Counted from the stretch's first letter, positions 1 to 7,585 are shown. The stretch is DNA of 49,431 nt from an uncultured Syntrophobacterales bacterium (GCA_903928915.1 CAIYSL010000075.1:1-49431); one strand, 5' to 3'. Notes: generated by a model from the letters alone, not told the origin. Translations and numbers: made by a program.

Positions 1-26
1 CCGGCAGGGCCATTGAGCCCTGCCGG
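1..26 (-). terminator. Perfect inverted repeat, possible terminator of the ABC export operon
   Basis: Bases 1-10 (CCGGCAGGGC) pair perfectly with 17-26 (GCCCTGCCGG) around a 6-nt loop. It lies 46 nt beyond the stop of the minus-strand permease. No clear U-run can be seen because the window ends there, so a role in termination is inferred from position only. Confidence 0.5.
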
Positions 27-71
27 CGTTTCGATGCGTCGATCGCCATGCGGCCCGGGCGGCCGCGCGTT

Positions 72-1040
72 TCAGGTCGACCGGATCTCCTGGCGCATGA
101 ACACGGCGTAGCAGATCCCGAAGCAGACGAAGGTGATCGCGATCAGCGAGATCATGAACGGCGCCACGACCACCACGCTCTGCAGCAGCGGCAGCGGGTT
201 CTGAAACCGGGAGAGGGAGAGCCGCTCCAGCGGCCCCATCATGATGAAGGAACGGGGCGTCTTCCTCAGCGGGTCGAGGATCGTCGAGGTAGCGTCACCG
301 TACAGCGTTGCCGGAGACAGAAACGACGCCGCCCGCTGGATTTCGGCATTCCGGAGGAATGCATCCTGCGCCTCCGCGATGTTGGGGGTCTGGGTCACCG
401 GCGCGACCGCGTCGGCGATGAACCCGCCGCCCAGCCCGACGAAGAAGGAAAGTAGTATCCAGAGGGCGAGTGCCGCCAGGGCCGAGGTAGCCGTGCTCCG
501 GAACAGGACCGAGAAGAGGATCGCCGCTCCCAGCCAGAAGGAGATGTACAGGATGGAGAGGATCAGGTAGATCAAGAGCCGCCACAGCTCTTCCGCCCCC
601 GGAACGACGCCGACCAGACGGATGCCGAGCCCGGCGATGATCAGCACCAGCGAGGACATGACGATCGCGATCATCGTCACGCCGGCGAGGAATTTCCCGT
701 TGATGATCGCATCCCGGTAGATCGGCTGGGCGACGAGTTTGCTCAGCGTCCGGCCGGTCCGCTCCCGGTTGATCGCGTCGAACCCGAGGATGATCCCGAT
801 CAGCGGCCCCAAGAGACCGATCAGCTGCACGAAGGAGAAGAGCTTCCCCGTCGAGGTGAACAGAAGCAGGAAGACGAAGTTCGGCTTGGCGATCCCCCGA
901 AGCTCCTCCTGCATGCCGATGCCGACCATCGAGGCGATGATGACCCCGATCATGACGATCAGCGCCGTGATGATGAGGAACCGCATGCTGCTGAAGTGGT
1001 CCTCCATCTCCTTCCGGTATATGGTGAAGATCCCGTGCAC
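72..1040 (-). CDS. ABC-2 type transporter permease
   Basis: 322 residues, inner-membrane permease of an ABC exporter. A hydrophobic N-terminal segment (about residues 20-45) follows the cytoplasmic start. A loop with the sequence DAINRERTGRT (about 88-98) is typical of ABC-2 permeases of the NatB/CcmB-like class. Five more hydrophobic segments follow, one of them Leu/Ala-rich (about 180-210), and the last lies near residue 295. The start is GTG at 1040, preceded by GGAGG six or seven bases away. The gene begins two bases after the stop of the ATPase gene, so the two are translationally coupled. The likely partners are the ATPase at 1042-1797 and the NEW3 protein at 1800-3014. The substrate is unknown; gliding-type Gld and Nos/Nat exporters are distant relatives. 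Confidence 0.85.
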   Translation of the reverse strand: MHGIFTIYRKEMEDHFSSMRFLIITALIVMIGVIIASMVGIGMQEELRGIAKPNFVFLLLFTSTGKLFSFVQLIGLLGPLIGIILGFDAINRERTGRTLSKLVAQPIYRDAIINGKFLAGVTMIAIVMSSLVLIIAGLGIRLVGVVPGAEELWRLLIYLILSILYISFWLGAAILFSVLFRSTATSALAALALWILLSFFVGLGGGFIADAVAPVTQTPNIAEAQDAFLRNAEIQRAASFLSPATLYGDATSTILDPLRKTPRSFIMMGPLERLSLSRFQNPLPLLQSVVVVAPFMISLIAITFVCFGICYAVFMRQEIRST

Positions 1041-1041
1041 C

Positions 1042-1797
1042 TCAGGCCTCCTTGAAATATTTCATGTAGATCTCCTCGAGGGTGTAGGACTCGCCCGCCT
1101 CAACCCCGAGTCCCCGCTGGGCGAGCTCCCCGATGGTGCCGACTGCGACGAGCCTTCCCTTGATCATGATCCCGATCCGATCGGAGATCCGCTGCACCTG
1201 GTCGAGCAGGTGCGAGGAGAAGAAGATGGTCATCTTTCGCTCACGGCTCAGATTGCAGATCAAATCGAGCATCCGGTTAGTCCCGTCGGGGTCGAGGCCG
1301 ATCGTGGGTTCGTCGAGGAAGATCACCTTCGGCTCCTTGATCAGGACCTCGGCGATCCCGAGACGCTGGCGCATCCCTTTCGAATAGGAACCGACCGGCT
1401 TGTCCGCCTCCTTGGCGAGATCGACCTCGGCGAGGAGGCGGTCGATCCGGGGCGCCGAGAGGGCGTCGGGGATCCGGTTGAGCCGGGCGATGTACCGGAG
1501 GTTCTGCCGGGCGTCCATCTCCTCATAAAACCCGACGTTTTCCGGCAGATACCCGATGACCTCCTTGACCTTCAGGGGTTCCCGGGCCGGATCGTAGCCG
1601 CAGACCCGGACCGTCCCGGCGGTCGGTTCGGTCAGCCCCAGCAGCATCAGCATCGTCGTCGTCTTCCCGGCCCCGTTGGGACCGAGAAAACCGAAGATCT
1701 CCCCCTCGCCGACAGCGAGGCTCAGGTTGTCCACTGCCGTCTGGGCCCCGTAGCGCTTGCTCAGCTGTTCGATCTTGATGACAGTCTCTCGTTCCAC
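1042..1797 (-). CDS. ABC transporter ATP-binding protein
   Basis: 251 residues, cytoplasmic ATPase that powers the adjacent permease. It has a Walker A motif (GPNGAGKTTT, about residues 39-48), a signature-like motif (YSKGMRQRLGIA, about 138-149), Walker B followed by Glu (VIFLDEPTIGLD, about 158-169) and an H-loop in SSHLLDQ (about 194). I chose the GTG at 1797 because the frame above it lies inside the upstream gene, and GGGGAG sits at the right distance in front of it. It starts two bases after the stop of the NEW3 gene, so all three genes are coupled. It belongs to the CcmA/NatA group of small export ATPases. Confidence 0.9.
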   Translation of the reverse strand: MERETVIKIEQLSKRYGAQTAVDNLSLAVGEGEIFGFLGPNGAGKTTTMLMLLGLTEPTAGTVRVCGYDPAREPLKVKEVIGYLPENVGFYEEMDARQNLRYIARLNRIPDALSAPRIDRLLAEVDLAKEADKPVGSYSKGMRQRLGIAEVLIKEPKVIFLDEPTIGLDPDGTNRMLDLICNLSRERKMTIFFSSHLLDQVQRISDRIGIMIKGRLVAVGTIGELAQRGLGVEAGESYTLEEIYMKYFKEA

Positions 1798-1799
1798 CT

Positions 1800-3014
1800 T
1801 CAGCGTCTCCCCATCCGGACAAAGAGGATGCTCAACCCCAGGATCACCAGGATGATCAGACCGATCCCGATCCACCCCCAGGCCGACGAGGCCTTCACCG
1901 TAACCCGCATCTCCACGGTCTTGTCCGCCTTCTCCCCGGTGGTCATGACCCCCACGGAGTAATCCCCGACCAGGGACTGGGCGCCCGGTTTGATCGTCAC
2001 TTCGATCTGCTTCATCTCGCCCGGTGCGAGGGCTTCGACCTTTTCGGGCTTAAATGTGGTCTCCCAGTTCTCGGGCTTGAAGGAGGAGAAGGAGATGTTG
2101 CGGTTCACGGCGGAACCGTTGTTCTTCACGAACAGCGAGAAGGTAACGGGCTTGCCGGCCATGGCCTCCAGCGAGAGGATCCCGTTGGGGGTCCCGGCGT
2201 CGAGCCGGTAGGTCCCGGTGAGGTTCACCGTGAGCTTCACCTCGGCCTTGCTGTCGCCGGAGCTGATCCGGACCAGGACCGGGTACTCGCCGGAGGCGGC
2301 GTTCTGCGTCGGGGTGACCTCCACCGCCACGGTCTGACTCTGCCCCTCCTTCACCCGGATGCTGGAGATCTGCTTCTGCTCGTAGGCCGGTTTGAAGTTG
2401 ATCTCCCATTTCTCCGGTCCGGAGGCGGCGAGGTTGAAGGTGCGTTCCACATCGCCCTTGTTCGTCACCTCGAGGGAGAACTCGAACTTGGAATCGGTCT
2501 GCCCCCGGAGGACCGGGTAGGCGGCATTGATCTGGATGTTGTCCGCGCCGGCCTTCCGCTCCTGGGCGTCGATGGTGAGGGTATAATCGGAGGTGAATTT
2601 GCTGTCCACGGTCTTGGCCGCGAATTTGAACTGATACTGCCCCGGGGCGATCCCCTTTTCGGGCTCCAGGATCAACGACAGCGTCTTGATCTTGCCGTTG
2701 GGGACGTACATCCCCGTCACCTGGAAGCGGCCGCCCTTGAGGGTCGCCTTCCACCCCTTCGCCACCGAGGTGATCCGGACGTCCACGTTCTCATCGGCCC
2801 GCCCCTTGTTCTCCAGGCTCATATCCATCTGGACGGTCTCGCCGCGGGGGACGGCGACGCCGGAATAGTCCGTATAGAGGGCGATGCCCCGCTCCGGCCG
2901 GTTATCCTTCTTATCCGCCTCCGCCGCAAGGGCCAGCGCAGGGAGCATCCCCAGCAGGATGAAACAGATGCATGCCGCGGTACACAACTTCCTCAAACGA
3001 CTTACTCGCCCCAT
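1800..3014 (-). CDS. NEW3-domain secreted protein with C-terminal membrane anchor
   Basis: 404 residues. A signal peptide (about 1-30, ending ALALAA) is followed by three beta-sandwich repeats of about 110 residues that carry the NEW3 pattern: an N-K-G turn followed by Phe-Lys-Pro or Trp-plus-Phe segments, then a Gly-Glu-Tyr or Gly-Asp-Tyr turn. The C-terminus has a single transmembrane helix (about 378-398) and a short RMGRR tail. The body should therefore lie outside the cytoplasmic membrane, held by its C-terminal helix. NEW3 proteins linked to an ABC ATPase and permease are a recurring arrangement (COG1470-like), but their cargo is not settled. A sigma70 promoter lies about 175 bases upstream. 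Nothing in the sequence shows an enzymatic site, so it could be a binding or scaffold component of the exporter. Confidence 0.8.
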   Translation of the reverse strand: MGRVSRLRKLCTAACICFILLGMLPALALAAEADKKDNRPERGIALYTDYSGVAVPRGETVQMDMSLENKGRADENVDVRITSVAKGWKATLKGGRFQVTGMYVPNGKIKTLSLILEPEKGIAPGQYQFKFAAKTVDSKFTSDYTLTIDAQERKAGADNIQINAAYPVLRGQTDSKFEFSLEVTNKGDVERTFNLAASGPEKWEINFKPAYEQKQISSIRVKEGQSQTVAVEVTPTQNAASGEYPVLVRISSGDSKAEVKLTVNLTGTYRLDAGTPNGILSLEAMAGKPVTFSLFVKNNGSAVNRNISFSSFKPENWETTFKPEKVEALAPGEMKQIEVTIKPGAQSLVGDYSVGVMTTGEKADKTVEMRVTVKASSAWGWIGIGLIILVILGLSILFVRMGRR

Positions 3015-3191
3015 GACTACCTCCTGTATTTCTCAGTCTTGATGCTTCGACCGGGAGCGCAACCCGCAAACCCCGCCGCGCCGACGGGATTCAGGGGCGC
3101 ACTCAACTCTGAATTATTCTTCCTTGCCGGGAAGCCCGCCCTGCGGGCGGGAAGCTCCGCGATCGAACCGGATAGGTTTTTTAGCGGGCAT

Positions 3192-3220
3192 AACATAACG
3201 GCTGCAGGCCATCCTGTCAA
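3192..3220 (-). promoter_or_regulatory. Sigma70-type promoter of the NEW3/ABC operon
   Basis: On the minus strand a TTGACA box (3220-3215) is followed after exactly 17 bases by TATGTT (3197-3192). The predicted transcript has a leader of about 170 bases containing a GC hairpin at 3135-3151. Confidence 0.7.
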
Positions 3221-3363
3221 GCGGAACTATGCCTGGCCCCGCAGCCGTGCGGAACCGCAGCTGCAGCACGATGCCCCAGCAAAATTGAACGGTTATCTTG
3301 AGGAGAGGGGACATGCGCACCGCCGACTGGCCGGGCGGTCCCTGCCTGGTTCTTCCTGAGAGA

Positions 3364-3402
3364 GGCGGCGTTTCTCCCCTCCCCCCGGGGAGAAACGCCG
3401 CC
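3364..3402 (-). terminator. 16-bp perfect GC-rich hairpin after the Bug-protein gene
   Basis: GGCGGCGTTTCTCCCC (3364-3379) pairs with GGGGAGAAACGCCGCC (3387-3402) around a 7-nt C-rich loop, 20 bases beyond the stop of the minus-strand gene. The downstream side on the minus strand is not U-rich, so it may stop transcription weakly, protect the 3' end, or belong to the dispersed palindrome family. The right arm recurs in part at about 11362-11379. Confidence 0.6.
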
Positions 3403-3421
3403 CGCGTTTTGCGCGGAGAAC

Positions 3422-4408
3422 TTACTGCTGCGGCTTGATTCCCGCCTTCTCGACGACCTTGATCCACTTGTCGATGTCCGACCGTATGTAGGCGTCAAAC
3501 TCCTCCGGCGTGCTGCCCACCGGGTCCGCCCCCTCGTTCGCCAGCCGCTGACGGACCTCGGGCATCGCCACCACCTTGACCGCCTCGGCGTTCAGCTTCT
3601 TGATGATCTCCCGCGGCGTGCCGGCCGGGGCGAGCAGCCCGAACCCCCCTGAAACGACGTACCCGGGCAGTCCCGATTCGATCATCGTGGGGATATCCGG
3701 GGCGCCCGCGGAGCGCTTCTGGCTGGCCAGGGCGATCGCCCGGAGCTTCCCCGATTTGATATGGGGCATGACCGTAGCGGCGCTGGTGAGCAGCATGTGC
3801 ACGTAGCCGCTCAGCACGTCGACGACCGCCGGGCCGCTCCCCTTGTAGGGAACGTGCGTCAGTTTGATATCAGCCATGGAAGAGAGCAATTCGCCGGCGA
3901 GATGACCGATCGACCCGGGACCGGAGGAGGCGTAATTCAGTTTGCCGGGGTTCGCCTTGGCGTAGGCGATCAGTTCCTTGAGGTTCTTCGCGGGGACCGA
4001 CGGATGGACGACCAGCGCGACCGGCAGATCCGCCACCAGCGTGATGCCGGCAAAGTCCTTGCTCGAATCGTAGGGCAGCTTCTTGAACATGCTCGGGTTT
4101 ATCGTGTGGGCGCCCGAAACCATCAGGATCGTGTACCCGTCGGCCGGCGCCTTGGCGGCCAGGGCGGTACCGAGCGTAGAACCGGCGCCGCCGCGATTGT
4201 CGATCACGATCGAGGTCCCCAGGTTCCTGCTCAACTCATTGGAGATGGCGCGAGCAACGATATCGGTGTTTCCGCCGGGCGGGAACGGAACGATCATCCG
4301 GATCGGCTTCCCCGGTTCAGGGTAGGCAGCCGCCGCGTCGGCAGCCAGTACAAGGGAAAACCCGAATAACAACAACACCGCGATTGATACGAATTCTTTT
4401 CTGTTCAT
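3422..4408 (-). CDS. Tripartite tricarboxylate transporter substrate-binding protein (Bug/TctC family)
   Basis: 328 residues, periplasmic solute-binding protein. Signal peptide about residues 1-27 (ends near AAAAYPEP). The mature protein has the family's opening YPEPGKPIRMIVPFPPGG and the two ligand-loop regions (GGNTDIVAR near 45; AGSTLGT near 75). The KPxDGYT-like segment and the VPYKGSGPA motif (about 187) are also typical of Bug proteins. The ATG at 4408 follows AAGGAGC at good spacing. No TctA or TctB membrane partner is present here, so it is an orphan receptor, as is common for this family. It is the last gene of the GntR-led operon and probably binds the carboxylated substrate of that pathway; the ligand cannot be read from sequence. 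Confidence 0.92.
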   Translation of the reverse strand: MNRKEFVSIAVLLLFGFSLVLAADAAAAYPEPGKPIRMIVPFPPGGNTDIVARAISNELSRNLGTSIVIDNRGGAGSTLGTALAAKAPADGYTILMVSGAHTINPSMFKKLPYDSSKDFAGITLVADLPVALVVHPSVPAKNLKELIAYAKANPGKLNYASSGPGSIGHLAGELLSSMADIKLTHVPYKGSGPAVVDVLSGYVHMLLTSAATVMPHIKSGKLRAIALASQKRSAGAPDIPTMIESGLPGYVVSGGFGLLAPAGTPREIIKKLNAEAVKVVAMPEVRQRLANEGADPVGSTPEEFDAYIRSDIDKWIKVVEKAGIKPQQ

Positions 4409-4462
4409 TGCAAGCTCCTTTTCTGTCAGTTACACACCCAATCCATCCCTCCTGCGGCCCTC

Positions 4463-5179
4463 TCATTCCGCAGGGGGCCGCAGGCCGTAGTGCCTCATTC
4501 TTTCGCGGCCCGGCGATCCGGTGATCAGCCGGGCAAACGCCGTCACCTCCGGCGGGGCGTCTATGCGATGCCACAGAGAATAGGTCGTGGCAAGATCGTA
4601 CTCGCGCGGAAACGGGCCGACCAGCGCCTCTCGGTCGGCCTGCACGACCTCGGCGATCTGCGTGACGCCGAGGTCCGCTTCGCCGGCAAGGATGACGCGC
4701 ATCGTTTCAACGCCGTCCCTGGCGAGCATGGCTTTATGTTGCACCTGCTCCTTGATGCCGAGTTTTTCGGTAACTTCCACGAAGTGAAGGCCGATCGTGG
4801 CCCCGCGCCCGGGATCGGAGAATACGATCCGCGGCGCGGCAACCAGCGCGGCCTTCAGTTTTTCCGGCGTTCCGATATCCGGTTTCGTCTTGCCCGGGGG
4901 GACGGCAAACCCGCCGACCGTCGCCGCTACCTCGCTGGTGATACCTTCGCCGAGCTCGCCCGCCGTTTCCGCACCCCGGATCCGTGTAGCCCCGGTGATC
5001 AGAGCCGCCGCACCCGGGTCCCGCAGAAAGCGCTGCAATGCCGCCCCGGCCGTGTCGAACGCCAGCGCGAGTTGGCGACGGGGGCCTCGTTCGAATTGCG
5101 CGGCCAGCTCGATCAGCGGCGCTTTCACACCCGCCGCGGCATACACGCGCAACTCAGCGGCAAAGACCTGCAGAGCCAT
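4463..5179 (-). CDS. ModA-like substrate-binding-domain protein without signal peptide
   Basis: 238 residues. The N-terminus MALQVFAAELRVYAAAGVKAPL resembles the start of mature molybdate-binding ModA proteins (family pattern xVYAAgSLkapl), but there is no hydrophobic signal sequence before it, so the protein is predicted to stay in the cytoplasm. The C-terminal lobe keeps the pattern AGEADLGVTQIAEV (about 166-179) seen in extracytoplasmic binding proteins of this fold. The ATG at 5179 lies four bases after the stop of the VOC gene, and no alternative upstream start fits. It sits between a VOC protein and a Bug receptor in the GntR operon. Whether it binds an oxyanion or an organic acid is unknown. 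Confidence 0.75.
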   Translation of the reverse strand: MALQVFAAELRVYAAAGVKAPLIELAAQFERGPRRQLALAFDTAGAALQRFLRDPGAAALITGATRIRGAETAGELGEGITSEVAATVGGFAVPPGKTKPDIGTPEKLKAALVAAPRIVFSDPGRGATIGLHFVEVTEKLGIKEQVQHKAMLARDGVETMRVILAGEADLGVTQIAEVVQADREALVGPFPREYDLATTYSLWHRIDAPPEVTAFARLITGSPGRERMRHYGLRPPAE

Positions 5180-5183
5180 GCGG

Positions 5184-5597
5184 TCACAGTTTCTCTACCA
5201 CGTCTTCTTCGGCGATCCCCTTTGCGGGTTCCTTCCGCTTCTTGTCGCTGAGCTGCAAACGCCAGCCGTCGGGGTCCCGGAAGCGGACGTTCCCCCGGCC
5301 CGTGTGCTTGTTCCGGTAGGGCTCGCCGTTGAACGGGATCCCCTTTTCGCTCAGCTCCTTGTGGGTCGCGAACACGTCGTCGGCCTGAAAGGCGACGTGG
5401 TTGATCCCGATGTTCTCCTCGCCCAGAACGGTATGGATCTCGAGAATCGGCTGATTGGGGCCCGGCAGCTGCAACTCCGCCGACCCGCCGTGATGGTCGG
5501 TCCGCGTCAGCAGCTTGAACCCGAGCTTCTGGTAGAAGTCGACATAGGCCTCGACGTCCTTGACGATGATTTCGATGTGGTCAATCTGCGTAATCAT
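5184..5597 (-). CDS. VOC superfamily protein (glyoxalase/dioxygenase fold)
   Basis: 137 residues with two beta-alpha-beta-beta-beta modules. The metal-site positions of the family appear as His7 (DHIEI), Glu in PILEIH (about 53) and His67 (NHVAF). At the fourth position, in the C-terminal DPDGWRLQL, the usual Glu is Gln. That change argues against a plain glyoxalase I and leaves an epimerase, dioxygenase or binding role open. A Lys/Glu-rich tail of about 20 residues extends past the core. RBS GAGGCACC-like sequence precedes ATG 5597. It is the third gene of the GntR operon, 99 bases after the SDR and four bases before the ModA-like gene. Confidence 0.8.
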   Translation of the reverse strand: MITQIDHIEIIVKDVEAYVDFYQKLGFKLLTRTDHHGGSAELQLPGPNQPILEIHTVLGEENIGINHVAFQADDVFATHKELSEKGIPFNGEPYRNKHTGRGNVRFRDPDGWRLQLSDKKRKEPAKGIAEEDVVEKL

Positions 5598-5696
5598 GGT
5601 GCCTCCTCGTTGCGATGGTATGATGAATCACTCTGCTGCATCCGTCTCCGGCGCCGAGTAACCCGGGCTGGGGATGAAATTCCGCTGCCCGCCTGA

Positions 5697-6476
5697 TCAG
5701 AAGGTCCCCGGGTATTTGCCGCCGTCGATCAGCAGGTTCTGGCCGGTGATGTACGCCGCCGGAAGGCCGCAGATGAAGGCGCAGATCTCGCCGAATTCCT
5801 CGGGAGTCCCGAATCGGCCCGCGGCGATCTGGGACATCCGCGCTGCCCGTGCCTCTTCGTAGGTCTTGTTCTGGAGCTTGGCCATGGCCCGGGTATTGGA
5901 ACGGTGGCGCTCGGTGTCGAATTCGCCGGGCAGGAGGTTGTTGATCGTCACGTTGTGCTTGGCCACCTCGCGGGCCACCCCGGCCACGAACCCGGTCAGC
6001 CCCAGCCGCGCGCTGTTCGAAAGCCCCAGGATGGGGATCGGCGCCTTCACCGAGTGGGAGGTGATGTTGACGATCCGGCCGAACTTGCGGGCGATCATCC
6101 CGTCCACGACGTCCTTGATCATGAACACCGCGCCCAGCATGCTGCCGTTGAGCGCATCCGCCCAGGCCTTCCGGTCCCAGTCGCGGAAGTTACCCGTCGG
6201 CGGTCCGCCCGAATTGTTGACCACGATGTCGGGCTCGGGGCAGGCAGTGAGGATCTCGGCCCGCCCTTCGTCGCTGTTGATGTCCACCGCCACCGGGGTT
6301 ACCCTGACGCCCGTGGCCGAGCGGATCTCCGCCGCGGCCGCCTCGATGTTGGCCTGGGTGCGGGCGACGATCGTCAGCTCAACGCCCGCGCGGGCCAGTG
6401 ACAGGGCGCACGCCTTCCCGAGGCCCGCACTGGCCCCCCCCACGATTGCTTTTCTTCCGGCAATACCCAAATCCAT
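5697..6476 (-). CDS. Short-chain dehydrogenase/reductase with non-canonical active site
   Basis: 259 residues. It has a Rossmann start with the glycine motif GGASAGLG (13-20), NNSG (87-90) and a C-terminal NLLIDGGKYPG segment, so it is clearly an SDR. The catalytic Y-x-x-x-K is absent: where Tyr is expected 13 residues after Ser140 the sequence reads S153-N-S-A-R157. I chose ATG 6476 over the longer frame because AGGAGAGGA precedes it and the extra 27 residues are Arg/Gly-rich and unlike any SDR. SDR subgroups annotated as BKR-like but lacking the tetrad are known, so this is probably a true family trait rather than an error. It follows the GntR gene by 16 bases. Confidence 0.85.
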   Translation of the reverse strand: MDLGIAGRKAIVGGASAGLGKACALSLARAGVELTIVARTQANIEAAAAEIRSATGVRVTPVAVDINSDEGRAEILTACPEPDIVVNNSGGPPTGNFRDWDRKAWADALNGSMLGAVFMIKDVVDGMIARKFGRIVNITSHSVKAPIPILGLSNSARLGLTGFVAGVAREVAKHNVTINNLLPGEFDTERHRSNTRAMAKLQNKTYEEARAARMSQIAAGRFGTPEEFGEICAFICGLPAAYITGQNLLIDGGKYPGTF

Positions 6477-6492
6477 ACGTTCCTCTCCTCCT

Positions 6493-7218
6493 TCACCTCG
6501 CCGTCCGCGGCATTCTCTGCGGCCGCCGGCGTCCCTTTCCCGTCTCTGCCATCGCAACGGACGGCTGATCGCTTTTTGCCAGGTAGCTCTGCAGGGCTTT
6601 GAGCGCCCGCTCTTTCTGCTCTTTCATCAACACGTCGGCCCGGTCCACATCCCCGGTCCTGAGCGCAGTGATGATCTTGCGATGCTCCTCGACGGACGCG
6701 GCGGCGCGCTCCGGCACATAGGCGAATACGCAGGGCCACCGTTCGAAGGTATCCCAGAGATCGCAGATCATCTTGTAGAGGTGCGGATAGGGGGCCGCCC
6801 GGTAGATGCGCAGATGAAATTCCTTGTTCATCCGGCCCAGGCTTTCGTACTGGCCCCTCTGGATCGCCGTCGCCATCTCCTGGTTCTTCCTGGCCAGGGA
6901 ATCGATTGCCCGCTCGTCGATGTGGGGGCTGGCCAAGCGGGTGGCGAGCGCCTCCAGCGCTATCCGGATCAGGTAGATCTCCGCGAGGGCCGCACCGTCA
7001 ATCTGGCTCACCACGGCCCCGGCGTGGGGCGTGAAAATCACATACCCTTCGCTCTCGAGCCGGCGGATCGCCTCGCGCACCGGGGTCTCGCTCGCCCCCA
7101 TCTTTTTCGCAAGCTCCCCCATGACGATCCGCTGCCCGGGCTTCAGACGCCCCTTGATGATGCCCTGTCTCAATTTCTCGTAGACGGCAACATTTTTTGT
7201 TTTCGCGACCATCGGCAT
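6493..7218 (-). CDS. GntR family transcriptional regulator, FCD (FadR) subfamily
   Basis: 241 residues. N-terminal winged helix (about 8-70) with the GntR signature LKPGQRIVMGELAKKMGASETPVREAIRRLESEGYV, followed by an all-helical FCD effector domain (about 85-215) with a ligand-pocket pattern including FHLRIYRAA and a late His (VEEHRKII). The tail is basic and probably disordered. I chose ATG 7218 because GAGGCGG stands about 10 bases upstream; an in-frame TTG at 7236 lies within that leader. It is first in an operon with SDR, VOC, ModA-like and Bug genes. Its own promoter carries two CTATAG-centred palindromes, so autoregulation relieved by an organic-acid effector is likely. Confidence 0.9.
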   Translation of the reverse strand: MPMVAKTKNVAVYEKLRQGIIKGRLKPGQRIVMGELAKKMGASETPVREAIRRLESEGYVIFTPHAGAVVSQIDGAALAEIYLIRIALEALATRLASPHIDERAIDSLARKNQEMATAIQRGQYESLGRMNKEFHLRIYRAAPYPHLYKMICDLWDTFERWPCVFAYVPERAAASVEEHRKIITALRTGDVDRADVLMKEQKERALKALQSYLAKSDQPSVAMAETGKGRRRPQRMPRTAR

Positions 7219-7237
7219 AGACCGGCACCGCCTCAAA

Positions 7238-7269
7238 TCCTATAGGATATTTTCCTATATTCTATAGAA
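7238..7269. promoter_or_regulatory. Tandem palindromic operator, probable GntR binding sites
   Basis: Two 10-bp perfect palindromes, TCCTATAGGA (7238-7247) and TTCTATAGAA (7260-7269), have centres 22 bp apart, about two helical turns, so they face the same side of the DNA. The first covers the predicted transcription start of the GntR operon and the second sits in the promoter spacer next to the -10 box. The shared core CTATAG recurs at the second GntR locus. Confidence 0.65.
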
Positions 7270-7282
7270 CATTCGAAGTCAA
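7254..7282 (-). promoter_or_regulatory. Sigma70-type promoter of the GntR operon
   Basis: Minus strand TTGACT (7282-7277), 17-base spacer, TATAGG (7259-7254). The start point is predicted near 7247, inside the TCCTATAGGA palindrome. Confidence 0.7.
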
Positions 7283-7484
7283 GCGCATTTCCCCGTCCCG
7301 GGCGTGCAGAACGCTATCCAGCGGGTATCACGCATTAATTTCAGCAGCGGGGCGGGACGTCTGATCGCTCCCTCCCGGGAAAACGCCGTCGCCCGGAAAG
7401 ACATCACCGGAGATCATGAGCCGGCAGCGGCGGAGCGGGGCGGCGGCGCAGAGGCAATGGGCGGGAAAGCGATCCGAATTCCCC

Positions 7485-7513
7485 TTGACACCGGACAGGC
7501 CGCTCCGTAGACT
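7485..7513 (+). promoter_or_regulatory. Sigma70-type promoter of the aldo/keto reductase gene
   Basis: TTGACA (7485-7490), 17-base spacer, TAGACT (7508-7513). Transcription should begin near 7520, which puts the 32-bp palindrome at the very 5' end of the message. Confidence 0.65.
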
Positions 7514-7524
7514 CGGAAGCACGG

Positions 7525-7556
7525 AACGCCTGCCTCCCCGCGGGGAGGCAGGCGTT
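7525..7556. repeat. 32-bp perfect palindrome in the leader of the aldo/keto reductase
   Basis: AACGCCTGCCTCCCCG (7525-7540) is followed directly by its exact reverse complement (7541-7556) with no loop. It lies just after the predicted start point and about 30 bases before the ATG. It could form a very stable 5' stem, act as an operator, or be a dispersed palindromic element. Confidence 0.7.
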
Positions 7557-7585
7557 GACAGGGACATACGAACCAGGAGGGGACA

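Larger units (their letters stand above)
3015..3421. other. Intergenic region with promoter and two hairpins
   Basis: A 407-base gap without a convincing gene. It holds a minus-strand sigma70 promoter for the NEW3/ABC operon (3192-3220), a hairpin inside its leader (CCCGCCC at 3135-3141 pairing with GGGCGGG at 3145-3151), and a 16-bp perfect hairpin near the end of the Bug-protein gene (3364-3402). ORFs up to 117 codons here overlap each other on both strands and have no family character. Confidence 0.7.
7219..7585. other. Divergent regulatory region between GntR operon and aldo/keto reductase
   Basis: This 367-base gap contains the GntR promoter and its two palindromic operators (7238-7282), then about 200 bases of GC-rich sequence with no credible gene, then the promoter of the aldo/keto reductase (7485-7513) and a 32-bp perfect palindrome (7525-7556) in its leader. 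Confidence 0.75.

Noticed and set aside
48-455. 135-codon plus-strand ORF at the left edge
   Set aside because: Antisense to the ABC permease and made mostly of Arg, Asp and His.
3017-3498. Several 60-117-codon ORFs in the gap before the NEW3 operon
   Set aside because: They overlap each other on both strands and coincide with promoter and hairpin elements; no family character.
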